The notes beneath the pieces are model-generated. The model saw only the letters and a list, made by a program, of their open reading frames with translations, did not search any database and was not told where the DNA came from. DNA of 64,000 nt from an uncultured Clostridia bacterium. GTDB taxonomy: Bacteria; Bacillota; Clostridia; Christensenellales; Borkfalkiaceae. A program made the position numbers and the translations under genes. The stretch spans positions 25,114 through 89,113 of the forward strand of contig CAMRSY010000003.1 of NCBI GenBank assembly GCA_947053545.1, given 5' to 3'. The stretch's first letter is position 1, and the number at the start of each line of letters is the position of its first letter. Of the stretch, positions 8,231 to 17,403 are shown in pieces.

Positions 8231-9745
8231 TTGGAAAAGATAGGAATTATCGACCTCGGGTCGAATTCGGCGCGGCTTGTCATAGTCAACCTGTTCGAAG
8301 ACGGGTTTTTTATGGTGGTTGACGAGCTGAAAGAAAGCGTGCGTTTGGGTCAGGATATGGAGCGCGACGGCTTTTTAAAACCTCAGCGCGTGGCCGAAAC
8401 GGTTAAAACTTTGCGTATGTTCAAAAGGCTGTGCGACGTAAGCGGCGTAACCCGCATAATAGGCGTTGCCACCGAAGCGGTGCGCAGGGCGAAAAACCAG
8501 CGTTCGTTTTTGGACGAAATTCAAACCAGCTGCGGTGTTAAACTGCGCGTTTTAACCGCCGAGGAAGAGGCTACTTTGGTTTACCGCGGAGTTATAAACA
8601 CCATGGATATTCCCAAGGGCGTAATACTGGAAATAGGCGGCGGCGCAACCAAAATAATTTATTACAACCGCAGAAATATGTTGCGGTTTGCAACCGTGCC
8701 GTTCGGCGCGGTAACTTTGACCGATATGTTTTCGGGCGAGGGATTAAAACCCGAAGAGCAGGCGGCTAAAATCGAGGAGTTTTTCTTAGAAAAATTAAAC
8801 GAAATCGACTGGCTGGGTGAAATCGATCCCGACGCGCAGATGATAGGCGTTGGCGGCTCTTTCCGCAATCTTTTCAAAATAAATAAAATGGTGCACAAAT
8901 ATCCTTTGGACGTCGTGCACAATTTCAATCTCGAAGCCGAATCGTTCTATCCGGTTTACGATATGATAAAGGTTTTGGATTTGGACAAGAAAAAGAAAAT
9001 AAAGGGTCTGTCTGCGGAACGCGCGGACATTTTGCCCGCGGCGCTTGCCATTATCAAAACGTTTATTACAAGGCTCAATTTCAATAATTTCACATTTTCG
9101 GGGTCGGGTCTGCGCGAAGGAATAATGTTTAATCAGGCGTTGCCTTCCACAGTCGACAAACCTATTTTAGACGTGATGAATTATTCGCTTACAACGCTTG
9201 TAAAGTATTACGGCTGCGACGAGCGTCACGTCGAACACGTAGTTAATTTAAGCGTTCAGCTGTTTAAGCAGTTGCGCGTACTGCACAAATTCCCCCGCCA
9301 GTATCTTAAAGTTTTAAAGGTAGCGGCTATGCTGCACGACTGCGGTATGCGTATTAAATATTACAATCACCAGCGCCACAGCTGCTATATGATTTTAAAT
9401 TCTACGCTTTACGGCGTAACGCACAGGGAAATAGTGCTTGCGGCGTTTACCGCCTGCTGTCATAAAAAGGAAGATATAAACGCGTACAGCTGGAACCAGT
9501 ACCGCGATATTCTGCAGGAAGACGATGTTGAGATAGTTAAGCGTTTGGGTGTTATGCTTAGAATAGCCGAAAGCCTTGACCGAAGCAACGCCGGCGTTGT
9601 AAAGGGAATAAACTGCGATATACTGGGCGATTCGGTAATTATGAAAACCGAGGTGGAGGGCGACGCTTCGCTGGAAATACGCGACGCGCTTGCGGCAAGC
9701 GCCGAATTTAAAAAGTCGTTCCGTAAAAATTTGGAAATACTGTAA
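8231..9745 (+). CDS. Ppx/GppA-family phosphatase with C-terminal HD domain
   Basis: The 504-residue protein belongs to the exopolyphosphatase/guanosine pentaphosphatase family (ASKHA fold). The first phosphate loop is IGIIDLGSNSARLVI at residues 3-17, and the second, usually DIGGGSTE, reads EIGGGATK. An HD-type domain follows from about residue 310, with MLHDCGMRIKYYNHQRHS as the metal-binding block. Whether it acts on polyphosphate or on pppGpp cannot be told from sequence. The start is TTG 8231 after AAAGGAGCG. It is a single-gene unit between a promoter at 8107 and a terminator at 9758. Confidence 0.88.
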   Translation: MEKIGIIDLGSNSARLVIVNLFEDGFFMVVDELKESVRLGQDMERDGFLKPQRVAETVKTLRMFKRLCDVSGVTRIIGVATEAVRRAKNQRSFLDEIQTSCGVKLRVLTAEEEATLVYRGVINTMDIPKGVILEIGGGATKIIYYNRRNMLRFATVPFGAVTLTDMFSGEGLKPEEQAAKIEEFFLEKLNEIDWLGEIDPDAQMIGVGGSFRNLFKINKMVHKYPLDVVHNFNLEAESFYPVYDMIKVLDLDKKKKIKGLSAERADILPAALAIIKTFITRLNFNNFTFSGSGLREGIMFNQALPSTVDKPILDVMNYSLTTLVKYYGCDERHVEHVVNLSVQLFKQLRVLHKFPRQYLKVLKVAAMLHDCGMRIKYYNHQRHSCYMILNSTLYGVTHREIVLAAFTACCHKKEDINAYSWNQYRDILQEDDVEIVKRLGVMLRIAESLDRSNAGVVKGINCDILGDSVIMKTEVEGDASLEIRDALAASAEFKKSFRKNLEIL

Positions 9746-9757
9746 ATATATTATGTA

Positions 9758-9785
9758 AATGCCGCACTATACGCGGCATTTTTTG
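9758..9785 (+). terminator. Terminator after the Ppx/GppA-HD gene
   Basis: AATGCCGC and GCGGCATT pair around ACTATAC, followed by a T run. Confidence 0.85.
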
Positions 9786-9793
9786 CCTGACTT

Positions 9794-10348
9794 ATGAAAA
9801 TTATTCTTGCCAGCGCCTCTCCGAGGCGCAGGGAATTGCTTAAGCAAATAGTTGAAGATTTTGAAATAATACCCGCCTCGGGCGAAGAAAACGCCGACAA
9901 ATCGTTACCGCCCGAAAATATTGTTTGCGCTCTTGCCGAAAACAAGTGCGGCGAAGTGTTTAAAAAAAATCCCGAAGCCGCCGTTATCGGTTGCGATACG
10001 ATAGTTTATTTCAACGGCAAAGTTTTGGGTAAGCCTGTTTCTAAGCAGGAAGCCGAAACAACTTTGCGCTTGCTTTCGGGCAAAACGCATAGCGTTTACA
10101 CGGGCGTTTGCGTGCGTTCGCCGTATAAAAGCCTTACCTGTTTCTGCAGGACCGAAGTGGAGTTTAACGAGCTTTCCGAAAAATTTATAAAAGAATACGT
10201 AAACGGCGGTTCGCCTATGGATAAGGCGGGATGCTACGGAATACAGGACGGCGGAGTGGTAAAAAATTATTCGGGCAGTTATTCGAACGTGGTGGGATTG
10301 CCCGTACCGCTTGTTGAAAAAATGTTGAAAGAAGTACTTGAAAGATGA
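9794..10348 (+). CDS. maf: Maf-family nucleoside triphosphate pyrophosphatase
   Basis: Maf proteins hydrolyse non-canonical nucleoside triphosphates such as dTTP, UTP or modified forms, and overexpression blocks septation. The N-terminal ILASASPRRRELLKQI loop, the central IGCDTIVYFNGKVLGKP and the later DKAGCYGIQDGG are diagnostic. Length is 184 residues. It overlaps the following MreB-like gene by 4 nt, matching the maf-mre neighbourhood of many Firmicutes. The ATG has no recognisable Shine-Dalgarno: it lies only 9 nt past the T-run of the previous terminator. Confidence 0.95.
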   Translation: MKIILASASPRRRELLKQIVEDFEIIPASGEENADKSLPPENIVCALAENKCGEVFKKNPEAAVIGCDTIVYFNGKVLGKPVSKQEAETTLRLLSGKTHSVYTGVCVRSPYKSLTCFCRTEVEFNELSEKFIKEYVNGGSPMDKAGCYGIQDGGVVKNYSGSYSNVVGLPVPLVEKMLKEVLER

Positions 10349-11352
10349 ACAGACTGGTCGTGGACGTTGGGTCCTGGATAACTAAAATTTGTATTTTGGG
10401 TTGCGGCGTAGTGCTTTCCGAAGCAACGTGCGTCGCCCTTCAAAGCGATGTAAAAGGCAAAGTAACCGTAAAAGCGTACGGCGACACCGCCCGCGCTCTT
10501 TCCGGAAGGGCGGCAAAAAATACGCGCATAGTCAATCCTGTGTGCGAAGGCGAAATTGTTCAGCCCGCCCTTTTATGCGAGCTTTTGAAATATTTTTTAG
10601 AAAAAATAGAAATAACGCCGCGCAAGGCAAAGCAGACGGAAATTATGTTTATTGTGCCCTGCAGCGCAAGTAAAAAGCTAAGAAAAACTTACCTTAAAAT
10701 TGCTGCGGACTGCGGTGTGGGCAGGGTGTATTTTACGCGCACTCCTTTTGCGGCGGTATTGGGGCATAACGTGGTGCTTTCCAAAACCTCCCCTGTATTC
10801 TGCGTAGACGTCGGGTACGGCAAAACGGATATTTCCGTTTTCTCGCTCGACGGAATTATTTCTGGCTTTACGGCAAATTTGGGCGGCGGCAATATCGACG
10901 TGCACATTATGGAAATACTGTGCGAAAATTTCGGAATAAAGGTCGGGGCGCTCACGGCGGAAAAGCTGAAAAACGTAGTGGGCAGTTTGTACGAGGACGA
11001 TAATAAAATGACGGCGGTAATAGGCAGGGACGTTGAAAGCGGCGAACCTTCTCAGGTTGCCGTAAACTCTTCGCATCTCGAAACGGTTATAAAACTTTAC
11101 GTCGATAAAATAATCGAATATGTACGCGCCGTACTGTCCGACCTGCCTGCCGAGGTGTCGTCGGCCGTGGTAAACGGCGGAATTTACCTTTCCGGCGGGC
11201 TATCCAAAATGGACGGATTTGCCGAATATTTCGAACGCGGGTTAGAAATAAAAGTAAACACCTGTGAAGAGCCGGCGCTCGCGTCGGTGATAGGTGGTTG
11301 CACGGTGCTGTCAAGCCCGTATCTGTGCGCAAAAACGGCAACTGTGAACTGA
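10345..11352 (+). CDS. Divergent MreB-like actin homologue
   Basis: This 335-residue ASKHA protein has the length of MreB and the same order of elements. These are a degenerate first phosphate loop (VDVGSWITKICIL), IVPCSASKKLRKTYLKIAADCGVGRVYFTRTPFAAVLG split over two conserved blocks, a second phosphate loop VDVGYGKTDISVFS, and a C-terminal adenosine loop GGIYLSGGLSKMDGFAEY. It departs from typical MreB in each loop. Position after maf supports an mre origin, but no mreC or mreD follows. It could be a specialised MreB paralogue for shape or sporulation, or a PilM/FtsA-like relative. Confidence 0.7.
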   Translation: MNRLVVDVGSWITKICILGCGVVLSEATCVALQSDVKGKVTVKAYGDTARALSGRAAKNTRIVNPVCEGEIVQPALLCELLKYFLEKIEITPRKAKQTEIMFIVPCSASKKLRKTYLKIAADCGVGRVYFTRTPFAAVLGHNVVLSKTSPVFCVDVGYGKTDISVFSLDGIISGFTANLGGGNIDVHIMEILCENFGIKVGALTAEKLKNVVGSLYEDDNKMTAVIGRDVESGEPSQVAVNSSHLETVIKLYVDKIIEYVRAVLSDLPAEVSSAVVNGGIYLSGGLSKMDGFAEYFERGLEIKVNTCEEPALASVIGGCTVLSSPYLCAKTATVN

Positions 11353-11569
11353 AGGTGCAATTAAACGTTAAAAAAGACATTATTTTATGTTAATTTTTAT
11401 CAATTACAATTTTAACGATTAACATAATGTTAAAAAATATCGTGATAACAACGGCGTGGTACGCATTTTCGCGCCTAAAATGTTATCAATGTGTAAAATA
11501 AGCCGCGGTATGCGGTAAAAATTTTGTAATAAATGAAAAGTTTTCGAACATAACGATTTTGTTTGCCCG

Positions 11570-11597
11570 TTGACTGATTGTGATATACAATAATAAT
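11570..11597 (+). promoter_or_regulatory. Probable promoter of the EAL gene
   Basis: TTGACT (11570-11575), 16 bp, AATAAT (11592-11597), about 30 nt ahead of the ATG at 11626. The region 11353-11569 is AT-rich with short TGTTAA/TTAACA inverted repeats and no coding signal. Confidence 0.5.
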
Positions 11598-11625
11598 TAA
11601 TTAATATAAGGGGGCGCGGTTTGTT

Positions 11626-13602
11626 ATGTTCGGCAGCATGATGTTAAACGGTGGTGGTTATCAAGTGAAACTGCAGAATTTTATTTACGCCAGTTTTGAT
11701 ATATGCGCCCTTATTTTAGGCGTGGTGGTGCTGATAAATTACATTATCAGCAAAAAAATCGACAGCCGGACAAGCAGGTTGTTTTTAACCCTCGCCATTT
11801 CTGCCGTGGTTTCCTCCGCGACCGATTTTCTTGCGGTGCTCGCGCTCAGCGTGCTGGGGTGTCCCCGGTGGTTGGGCAACCTGCTGGTTACGGTAAACTA
11901 TCTGGCGTACAACGTAATGGGCATCGTATTCCTGGTTTACGCCGTCTCGGTTATTTACGACAATCTTAAAATTCCAAAAATTTGTTATGCGGTCGCATAC
12001 GCGCTTTTTTACATAGCTGTAGCCGGCGTTGTTTTTGCGGCGGTTTGTCTGTTCAAAAACGGATATTACCACGTTCCAAAAAGCCTTAAATTCGGATACG
12101 AAATAATCGTATACGGAACCCAGTTGACCGCGCTTGTCTTCGCGCTGGCAATTTCGGTTATCAAGCGTGTCAGGCTAACTAAAATCCGCCGTCTCAATAT
12201 TTATTTTTTCTGCATTTTAAATATAATAGCAATAGCGGTACAGTTCTTTGTCCGCAAAATCCAGCTATCTAATTTTGCGTTCGTAATTGCAATTCTTTTA
12301 ATATACGTAACGCTGCAGCGGCCCGAAGACGAAATCGACGCGGGCAGCGGCGCTTTTAACGCGCATACTTTCAATCTGCGCGGCAATATGCGTATACAAA
12401 GCGGAAATCCGTTTTTGATTTTCGCTATGGAATTAAACAATATGACGGTGGTAAATTCCACCTTCGGCTTAAACGGCGGCAATCAGGTTATCAGGGAGGT
12501 TGCCGGCAGGTTTATGAAACTTTTAACAAAGCGTCAGCACCTGTACAGATTAAGCGGAGTGCGTTTTGCGGTGATGTTCGACACGCAGAAGGAATATGAA
12601 GAGTTTGCCGAACGTTGTAAAGGCGTGTTTGACGAGCCTGTTTCTGTAAACGAAACCGAATTGCGCATTACCGCGCTTGCGTGCGTAATAAGCATGCCCT
12701 ACGTTACGAATAAGCTTTCCGAGGTGGAAGATTTAATAAGGTACTACCGCACAAGCGTTAATGTATCGGAAGAAATTATAACCGCCGACAAAGACGCGAT
12801 TGAAAAGGCGCGCCGCCGTGAACTTGTAGATTATGCAATACAAAACGCAATAAACAACCGCACGTTCGAGGTATATTACCAGCCTATCTACAGCGTAAAG
12901 GATAAGGCGTTCACCGGATGCGAAGCGCTTATAAGATTAAAAGACGAAAAACTTGGATTTATCAGCCCTGACGAGTTTATACCCATAGCCGAGCAGAACG
13001 GCAAAATTATCGAGGTTGGCAGATTTGTAATAGAAGAGGTTTGCCGCTTTATTAAAACCGAAAAACTGCAGGAGCGAGGAATAACCTTTGTAGATATAAA
13101 TCTTTCGGTTATACAGTGTATGCATCCCGAAATTATAAACGATATCGAAGAAACGCTTAACAAATATCAAGTGCCCCGCTCTATGGTCAATCTTGAAATA
13201 ACCGAAACGGCTTCGGCAGGTTCGTACGCAATGTTGCAGACAAAGCTTAACGAATTGCATTCAAACGGGTTTACAATTTCGCTGGACGATTTCGGAACGG
13301 GTTTTGCTTCGGTTGAATATCTTATTAATTTCCCGTTCGACGTGGTTAAGCTTGATAAATCGCTTGTGTGGGCGTACATGAGCACCAAAAAGTACAAGCC
13401 TATTTTGCAGCACTATATGCCTATGTTGCACAGCTTGGGCACGCGCATCGTGGCGGAGGGTGTGGAAACGGCTGAAATGGTTAACGCGCTTGTTGAACTC
13501 GGTTGCGATTATCTGCAGGGTTATTACTACTCCCGACCTATACCTAAGGATAAATTTTTGGAATTTATTAAAAATAACGGCGAAGACCTGCGGTTGGCTT
13601 AA
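11626..13602 (+). CDS. Membrane-bound c-di-GMP phosphodiesterase (degenerate GGDEF + EAL)
   Basis: This 658-residue protein probably degrades cyclic di-GMP. Residues about 20-235 hold seven or so hydrophobic segments, a likely membrane sensor. A GGDEF-like domain covers about 245-395, but its signature reads LSGVRF (residues 309-314), so it should not make c-di-GMP. It may bind GTP or serve as a regulator. The EAL domain (about 405-650) looks active, with EALIRL starting at E433, DINLSVIQ, LEITET and DDFGTGFAS starting at D554. The ligand of the membrane part is unknown. A strong terminator follows, so it is a single-gene unit. Confidence 0.9.
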   Translation: MFGSMMLNGGGYQVKLQNFIYASFDICALILGVVVLINYIISKKIDSRTSRLFLTLAISAVVSSATDFLAVLALSVLGCPRWLGNLLVTVNYLAYNVMGIVFLVYAVSVIYDNLKIPKICYAVAYALFYIAVAGVVFAAVCLFKNGYYHVPKSLKFGYEIIVYGTQLTALVFALAISVIKRVRLTKIRRLNIYFFCILNIIAIAVQFFVRKIQLSNFAFVIAILLIYVTLQRPEDEIDAGSGAFNAHTFNLRGNMRIQSGNPFLIFAMELNNMTVVNSTFGLNGGNQVIREVAGRFMKLLTKRQHLYRLSGVRFAVMFDTQKEYEEFAERCKGVFDEPVSVNETELRITALACVISMPYVTNKLSEVEDLIRYYRTSVNVSEEIITADKDAIEKARRRELVDYAIQNAINNRTFEVYYQPIYSVKDKAFTGCEALIRLKDEKLGFISPDEFIPIAEQNGKIIEVGRFVIEEVCRFIKTEKLQERGITFVDINLSVIQCMHPEIINDIEETLNKYQVPRSMVNLEITETASAGSYAMLQTKLNELHSNGFTISLDDFGTGFASVEYLINFPFDVVKLDKSLVWAYMSTKKYKPILQHYMPMLHSLGTRIVAEGVETAEMVNALVELGCDYLQGYYYSRPIPKDKFLEFIKNNGEDLRLA

Positions 13603-13621
13603 AATTATGATAATTTTAATA

Positions 13622-13658
13622 AGCGCCCGGACGGAAATTTTCCGTCCGGGCGCTTTTA
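13622..13658 (+). terminator. Terminator after the EAL gene
   Basis: A perfect GC-rich stem (AGCGCCCGGACGGAAA with its complement, 13622-13654) is followed by TTTT. Confidence 0.92.
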
Positions 13659-13782
13659 TGTCACAAGGCAATAGTTAATTTAATTTGTCAGTTTGACTTT
13701 TATGTTATACGGCGTATCCGCAACATACGTGCCCCCGCAATGACAGTATGCAACATTTTTGTTTTCCGCCGTTAAATTTTTA

Positions 13783-13811
13783 TTTACATTTTTCTTTATT
13801 TTAACTATAAT
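13783..13811 (+). promoter_or_regulatory. Sigma-A promoter of lepA, close to the start codon
   Basis: TTTACA (13783-13788), 17 bp, TATAAT (13806-13811). The -10 ends only 9 nt before the lepA ATG at 13821, so the mRNA would begin within about 3 nt of the start codon. Confidence 0.75.
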
Positions 13812-13820
13812 TAAAACATA

Positions 13821-15629
13821 ATGAAAAAACCCAACCAGTTTATACGTAATTTTTGCATAATAGCGCATATCGACCACGGTAAATCCACCCTTGCCGACAG
13901 GCTTATGGAGCATACGGGTCAGGTATCTAAAAGGGATATGGAAGAACAGCTTCTCGATTCGATGGATATCGAACGCGAGCGCGGTATTACCATAAAGCTA
14001 ACCCCTGTAAGAATGTTTTACGACGCTGACGACGGCAACGAATATGTGTTCAATCTTATCGATACGCCCGGTCATGTCGACTTTACGTACGAGGTTTCGC
14101 GTTCGCTTGCCGCATGCGAGGGAGCAATTTTAATTGTCGATGCGTCGCAGGGGATAGAGGCGCAAACGCTGGCAAACGTGTATTTGGCGCTGGAAAACAA
14201 TTTGGAAATATTGCCAGTAATAAATAAAATCGACTTGCCGTCAGCCCGCCCCGACGAGGCGAAAAAAGAAATAGAGGACGTAATAGGGCTAGACGCTTCC
14301 TACGCGCCGCTTGTTTCCGCGAAGGACGGAACAAATATTAAAGAGGTGCTGGAAAGCGCCGTAAAATATTTCCCTCCCCCCGAAGGCGACGTGGACGCGC
14401 CCTTAAAAGCGCTTATTTTCGACAGCTATTACGATAATTACAAGGGCGTAATTTTATTCGTCCGCTTAAAGGACGGCAAGGTAGACGTCGGCGATAAAAT
14501 AACTACTTTCCGTGCCGACAAAATTTACGAGGTAACCGAGGTAGGCGTTTTTGCGCCTTCTATGCTACCCAAAAACGGACTGTGCGCGGGTGAGGTAGGT
14601 TATATTGCCGCCTCGATAAAGTCAATTCAGGACGTAGCCGTGGGCGACACCGTCATAAACGCCGAAAACCGCGCCGCCGAACCCTTACCGGGTTATAAAA
14701 AAGTGCAGTCGGTGGTATTCTGCGGTATCTATCCTTTAGACGGTTCTAAATTCGGCGACTTGAAAGACGCGCTTTTAAAATTGCAGCTTAACGATGCTTC
14801 GCTTGTTTTCGAACCCGATACGTCGCAGGCTCTGGGATTTGGTTTCCGTTGCGGCTTTTTAGGATTGCTGCATATGGAAATTATGCAAGAGAGGTTAGAG
14901 CGCGAATTTAACCTCGATATAATTACAACTGCGCCATCCGTAAGTTATAAGGTAATCAAAACGGACAGCGAAACGGTTTTCGTGGACAATCCTTCCCATC
15001 TGCCGCCCGTTTCCGAAATAGAAAGTATGGAAGAGCCCATTGTACATGCGGACATATATTCACCGCCCGACTATCTCGGTCAGATAATGGATTTATGCCG
15101 CGACAAAAGGGGGATTTTCGAGCAGATGACGTACCTCGACGCCAACCGCGTTAAGCTTGAATACAGGCTACCCCTTAACGAAATTATTTTCGATTTTTTC
15201 GATAAAATAAAATCGCGTACCCGCGGCTATGCAAGCTTCGACTACGAAATTACGGGATACGAAAAAAGTAAGCTTGTTAAACTTGATATCCTGTTAAACG
15301 GTGACGTGTGCGACGCTCTTTCGATTATCGTGCACGAAAGTTCCGCATACAGCCGCGGCAGAACGCTTTGCGAAAATTTAAAGGAAGCAATTCCGCGTCA
15401 GTTATTCGAAATACCGGTGCAGGCGGCGGTGGGCGGTAAAATCATCGCGCGCGAAACTGTTAAAGCGATGCGGAAGGACGTTTTGGCAAAGTGCTACGGC
15501 GGCGACATAACCCGCAAAAAGAAGCTTTTGGAAAAGCAGAAAGAGGGTAAAAAGCGTATGCGCACTATCGGCAGCGTAGAGGTGCCCAGCGAAGTGTTTA
15601 TGCAAATTTTAAAAACCAACGACGAGTAA
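13821..15629 (+). CDS. lepA: Elongation factor 4 (LepA)
   Basis: LepA is a ribosome-binding GTPase of the EF-G family, associated with back-translocation and ribosome assembly. It has 602 residues, the standard length. G1 is [15 protein letters not shown], then [14 protein letters not shown] and NKIDLPSA. The family-specific C-terminal domain includes [22 protein letters not shown] (in two blocks) and the tail [16 protein letters not shown]. The start is fixed by the family N-terminus, yet no Shine-Dalgarno precedes it and the promoter abuts it, which suggests leaderless translation. Confidence 0.98.
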   Translation: MKKPNQFIRNFCIIAHIDHGKSTLADRLMEHTGQVSKRDMEEQLLDSMDIERERGITIKLTPVRMFYDADDGNEYVFNLIDTPGHVDFTYEVSRSLAACEGAILIVDASQGIEAQTLANVYLALENNLEILPVINKIDLPSARPDEAKKEIEDVIGLDASYAPLVSAKDGTNIKEVLESAVKYFPPPEGDVDAPLKALIFDSYYDNYKGVILFVRLKDGKVDVGDKITTFRADKIYEVTEVGVFAPSMLPKNGLCAGEVGYIAASIKSIQDVAVGDTVINAENRAAEPLPGYKKVQSVVFCGIYPLDGSKFGDLKDALLKLQLNDASLVFEPDTSQALGFGFRCGFLGLLHMEIMQERLEREFNLDIITTAPSVSYKVIKTDSETVFVDNPSHLPPVSEIESMEEPIVHADIYSPPDYLGQIMDLCRDKRGIFEQMTYLDANRVKLEYRLPLNEIIFDFFDKIKSRTRGYASFDYEITGYEKSKLVKLDILLNGDVCDALSIIVHESSAYSRGRTLCENLKEAIPRQLFEIPVQAAVGGKIIARETVKAMRKDVLAKCYGGDITRKKKLLEKQKEGKKRMRTIGSVEVPSEVFMQILKTNDE

Positions 15630-15684
15630 TTGTATTTACCTGTTTAAAGCAGGGCGACGTCCGATAATGTTGTGCGGATAATTT

Positions 15685-16002
15685 ATGGAAGGTAAAATGA
15701 ATTTTAACCGGCGAGTATACGAAATAGTTAAGCAAATACCCCAAGGTAAAGTGACCACATACGGCGCTGTTGCCGCGGCGATAGGCGCGCCTCGCTGTTC
15801 GCGTCAGGTCGGCTGGGCGCTGCATACAAATCCCGCGTTCGGCGAAATTCCCTGCCACAGGGTGGTTTTCAAAGACGGGTCTTTAACCGACGGATTTGCT
15901 TTCGGCGGTCGTGAGGTGCAAAAACAGCTTCTTGAAAACGACGGCGTAGCCGTATCCGAAAGCGGCAAGGTCGATTTAAAAATATACGGGTGGTTAATTT
16001 AA
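15685..16002 (+). CDS. Small MGMT-fold DNA alkyltransferase
   Basis: This 105-residue protein is just the C-terminal active domain of O6-alkylguanine-DNA alkyltransferase. Visible marks are IPQGKVTTYGAVAAAIGAP (helix-turn-helix region), RQVGWALHTNP and the acceptor motif IPCHRVV with Cys57. Because the cysteine is kept, it is not an ATL protein of the PWHR type and could accept alkyl groups. The N-terminal Ada-like domain is absent, as in many Firmicutes. An alternative start is the ATG at 15697, which has GGAAGG just upstream. Its stop overlaps the hemW start by one base (TAATG). Confidence 0.87.
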   Translation: MEGKMNFNRRVYEIVKQIPQGKVTTYGAVAAAIGAPRCSRQVGWALHTNPAFGEIPCHRVVFKDGSLTDGFAFGGREVQKQLLENDGVAVSESGKVDLKIYGWLI

Positions 16003-17111
16003 TGGCGGGTATTTACGTTCATATACCGTTTTGCAAGCAGAAATGCCGTTATTGCGATTTTACGTCATTCCCTGATAAAACGGGTTTTGCCGAAAGTTAT
16101 ATGACGTGCGTTTATCACGAAATGGCAATGCGCGGCGAAGAACTTAAAAATTACGTTTTCGACACGTTGTACATAGGCGGCGGAACGCCGTCGGTGGTGG
16201 ACGAAAGTTATATTGCAATGCTTGTGGCGGCGGCAAAAAAGTATTTCAATATGGCGGAAAATGCCGAAATTACAATCGAAATGAATCCCGGTACGGTAAG
16301 CGCAAGTAAAATTGCGCTGTATAAAAAGTGCGGAATAAACCGCTTTTCAGTCGGGTTGCAAACGGCGGTAGACAGTCAGCTCGAGGATTTGGGCAGGTGC
16401 CACAACTTAAGCCAGTTTATTAGTTGCGCAAAGCTTTTAAGGGGCGAAAATTTCAGCGTAGACGTAATGATAGGTTTAAAAAACCAGTCGCTTGAAGATA
16501 TAGGCAAGTCGATAGACGTTGCGGCGGCTTACGGCGCAAGCCATGTTTCCATGTATGCGCTTACTCCGGAAGACGGAACGCCCGTTTATACCGATTATTT
16601 AAACGGCGAACTGCCCGACGGCGACGAGGTGGCGGAAATGTACGCATACGGCGTAAACAAGCTTAAAAAATTAGGTTTTGTACGTTACGAGGTTTCCAAT
16701 TTCTGTAAAAGGGGCAGGGAAAGCCGTCACAATTTAAATTACTGGCGGCGCGGCGAGTATATAGGCATAGGCGTATCGGCGTCGTCGCATATAAAAAACG
16801 TGCGCTTTACAAACACTTTCGATTTAGACGAGTATTTCAAATGCATAATGACAAACCGTTTCCCCGTTATTGACAGTACTGAAATTGACGCGGAGGGGAG
16901 GCGGGAAGAGGCAGCGATGCTTGCCTTGCGCACCGCCTACGGGCTTAATCTGGCAGAATTTAACGCAGTACATGGATGCGATTTTGAAAAAATTTATGCG
17001 GAGGCGCTTAAGAAAAATAGCCGCTATCTGGAAATTTCAAACGGGGTTTTGAAGATAAAAGACGAATTTCTGTATGTGCAGAATACAATAATCTGCGACT
17101 TTTTGAAATAA
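16002..17111 (+). CDS. hemW: Radical SAM heme chaperone HemW-like
   Basis: The 369-residue protein is a radical SAM enzyme of the HemN/HemW group. The cluster motif CKQKCRYC is at residues 11-18, preceded by YVHIPFC. GGGTPS, EMNPGT and RFSVGLQ follow in the usual order. Length and the lack of a HemN-type N-terminal extension favour HemW, the heme-trafficking protein often misnamed coproporphyrinogen oxidase. It commonly lies after lepA in Firmicutes, as it does here apart from the inserted alkyltransferase. I chose the ATG at 16002, coupled to the preceding stop. A GTG at 15990 is in frame but less likely. Confidence 0.92.
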   Translation: MAGIYVHIPFCKQKCRYCDFTSFPDKTGFAESYMTCVYHEMAMRGEELKNYVFDTLYIGGGTPSVVDESYIAMLVAAAKKYFNMAENAEITIEMNPGTVSASKIALYKKCGINRFSVGLQTAVDSQLEDLGRCHNLSQFISCAKLLRGENFSVDVMIGLKNQSLEDIGKSIDVAAAYGASHVSMYALTPEDGTPVYTDYLNGELPDGDEVAEMYAYGVNKLKKLGFVRYEVSNFCKRGRESRHNLNYWRRGEYIGIGVSASSHIKNVRFTNTFDLDEYFKCIMTNRFPVIDSTEIDAEGRREEAAMLALRTAYGLNLAEFNAVHGCDFEKIYAEALKKNSRYLEISNGVLKIKDEFLYVQNTIICDFLK

Positions 17112-17114
17112 AAA

Positions 17115-17158
17115 TTTACAGCGGCGCGGTTGCTTTCAGGCAGCCGCGCCGCTGTAAA
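17115..17158 (+). terminator. Terminator after hemW
   Basis: An 18-bp arm pair (TTTACAGCGGCGCGG... with its complement ending GCTGTAAA) closes a short loop. No long T run follows on either strand, so termination could be weaker than the stem suggests. Confidence 0.65.
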
Positions 17159-17200
17159 TATCTGCATATCCGTCTGCATAATTACTGTGAAACACGCGTT

Positions 17201-17349
17201 TTATGCACAAAAAGTTATCAACAAAAACAGGTGTTCACAATAAAAACAAACAAAGGTGTGCAAAAGTTATCAACAATTTACCGATAATGCGACAAAAAAT
17301 GCCGTAAAAGGGTAGTGTTTGGGCACAATGTACAAAAAAGTTATCGACA
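17201..17349 (+). repeat. Cluster of four DnaA-box-like 9-mers
   Basis: Four sites close to the DnaA box TTATNCACA lie in the same orientation: TTATGCACA (17201-17209, an exact match to that consensus), TTATCAACA (17215-17223), TTATCAACA (17267-17275) and TTATCGACA (17341-17349). The three variants are each preceded by AAG. They sit between convergent genes, where no promoter is needed. No other function is evident in 17160-17403. Confidence 0.55.
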
Positions 17350-17403
17350 ATTCAAAAATTTAATAATTAGCTCGTAAATACTTATGTTTATTGCAGTAAA
17401 CGT

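Noticed and set aside
11387-11425. ATGTTAAT / ATTAACAT inverted repeat after the MreB-like gene
   Set aside because: The arms are only 8 bp in AT-rich sequence with a 23-nt loop and no T-run, so it is too weak to call an operator or terminator.
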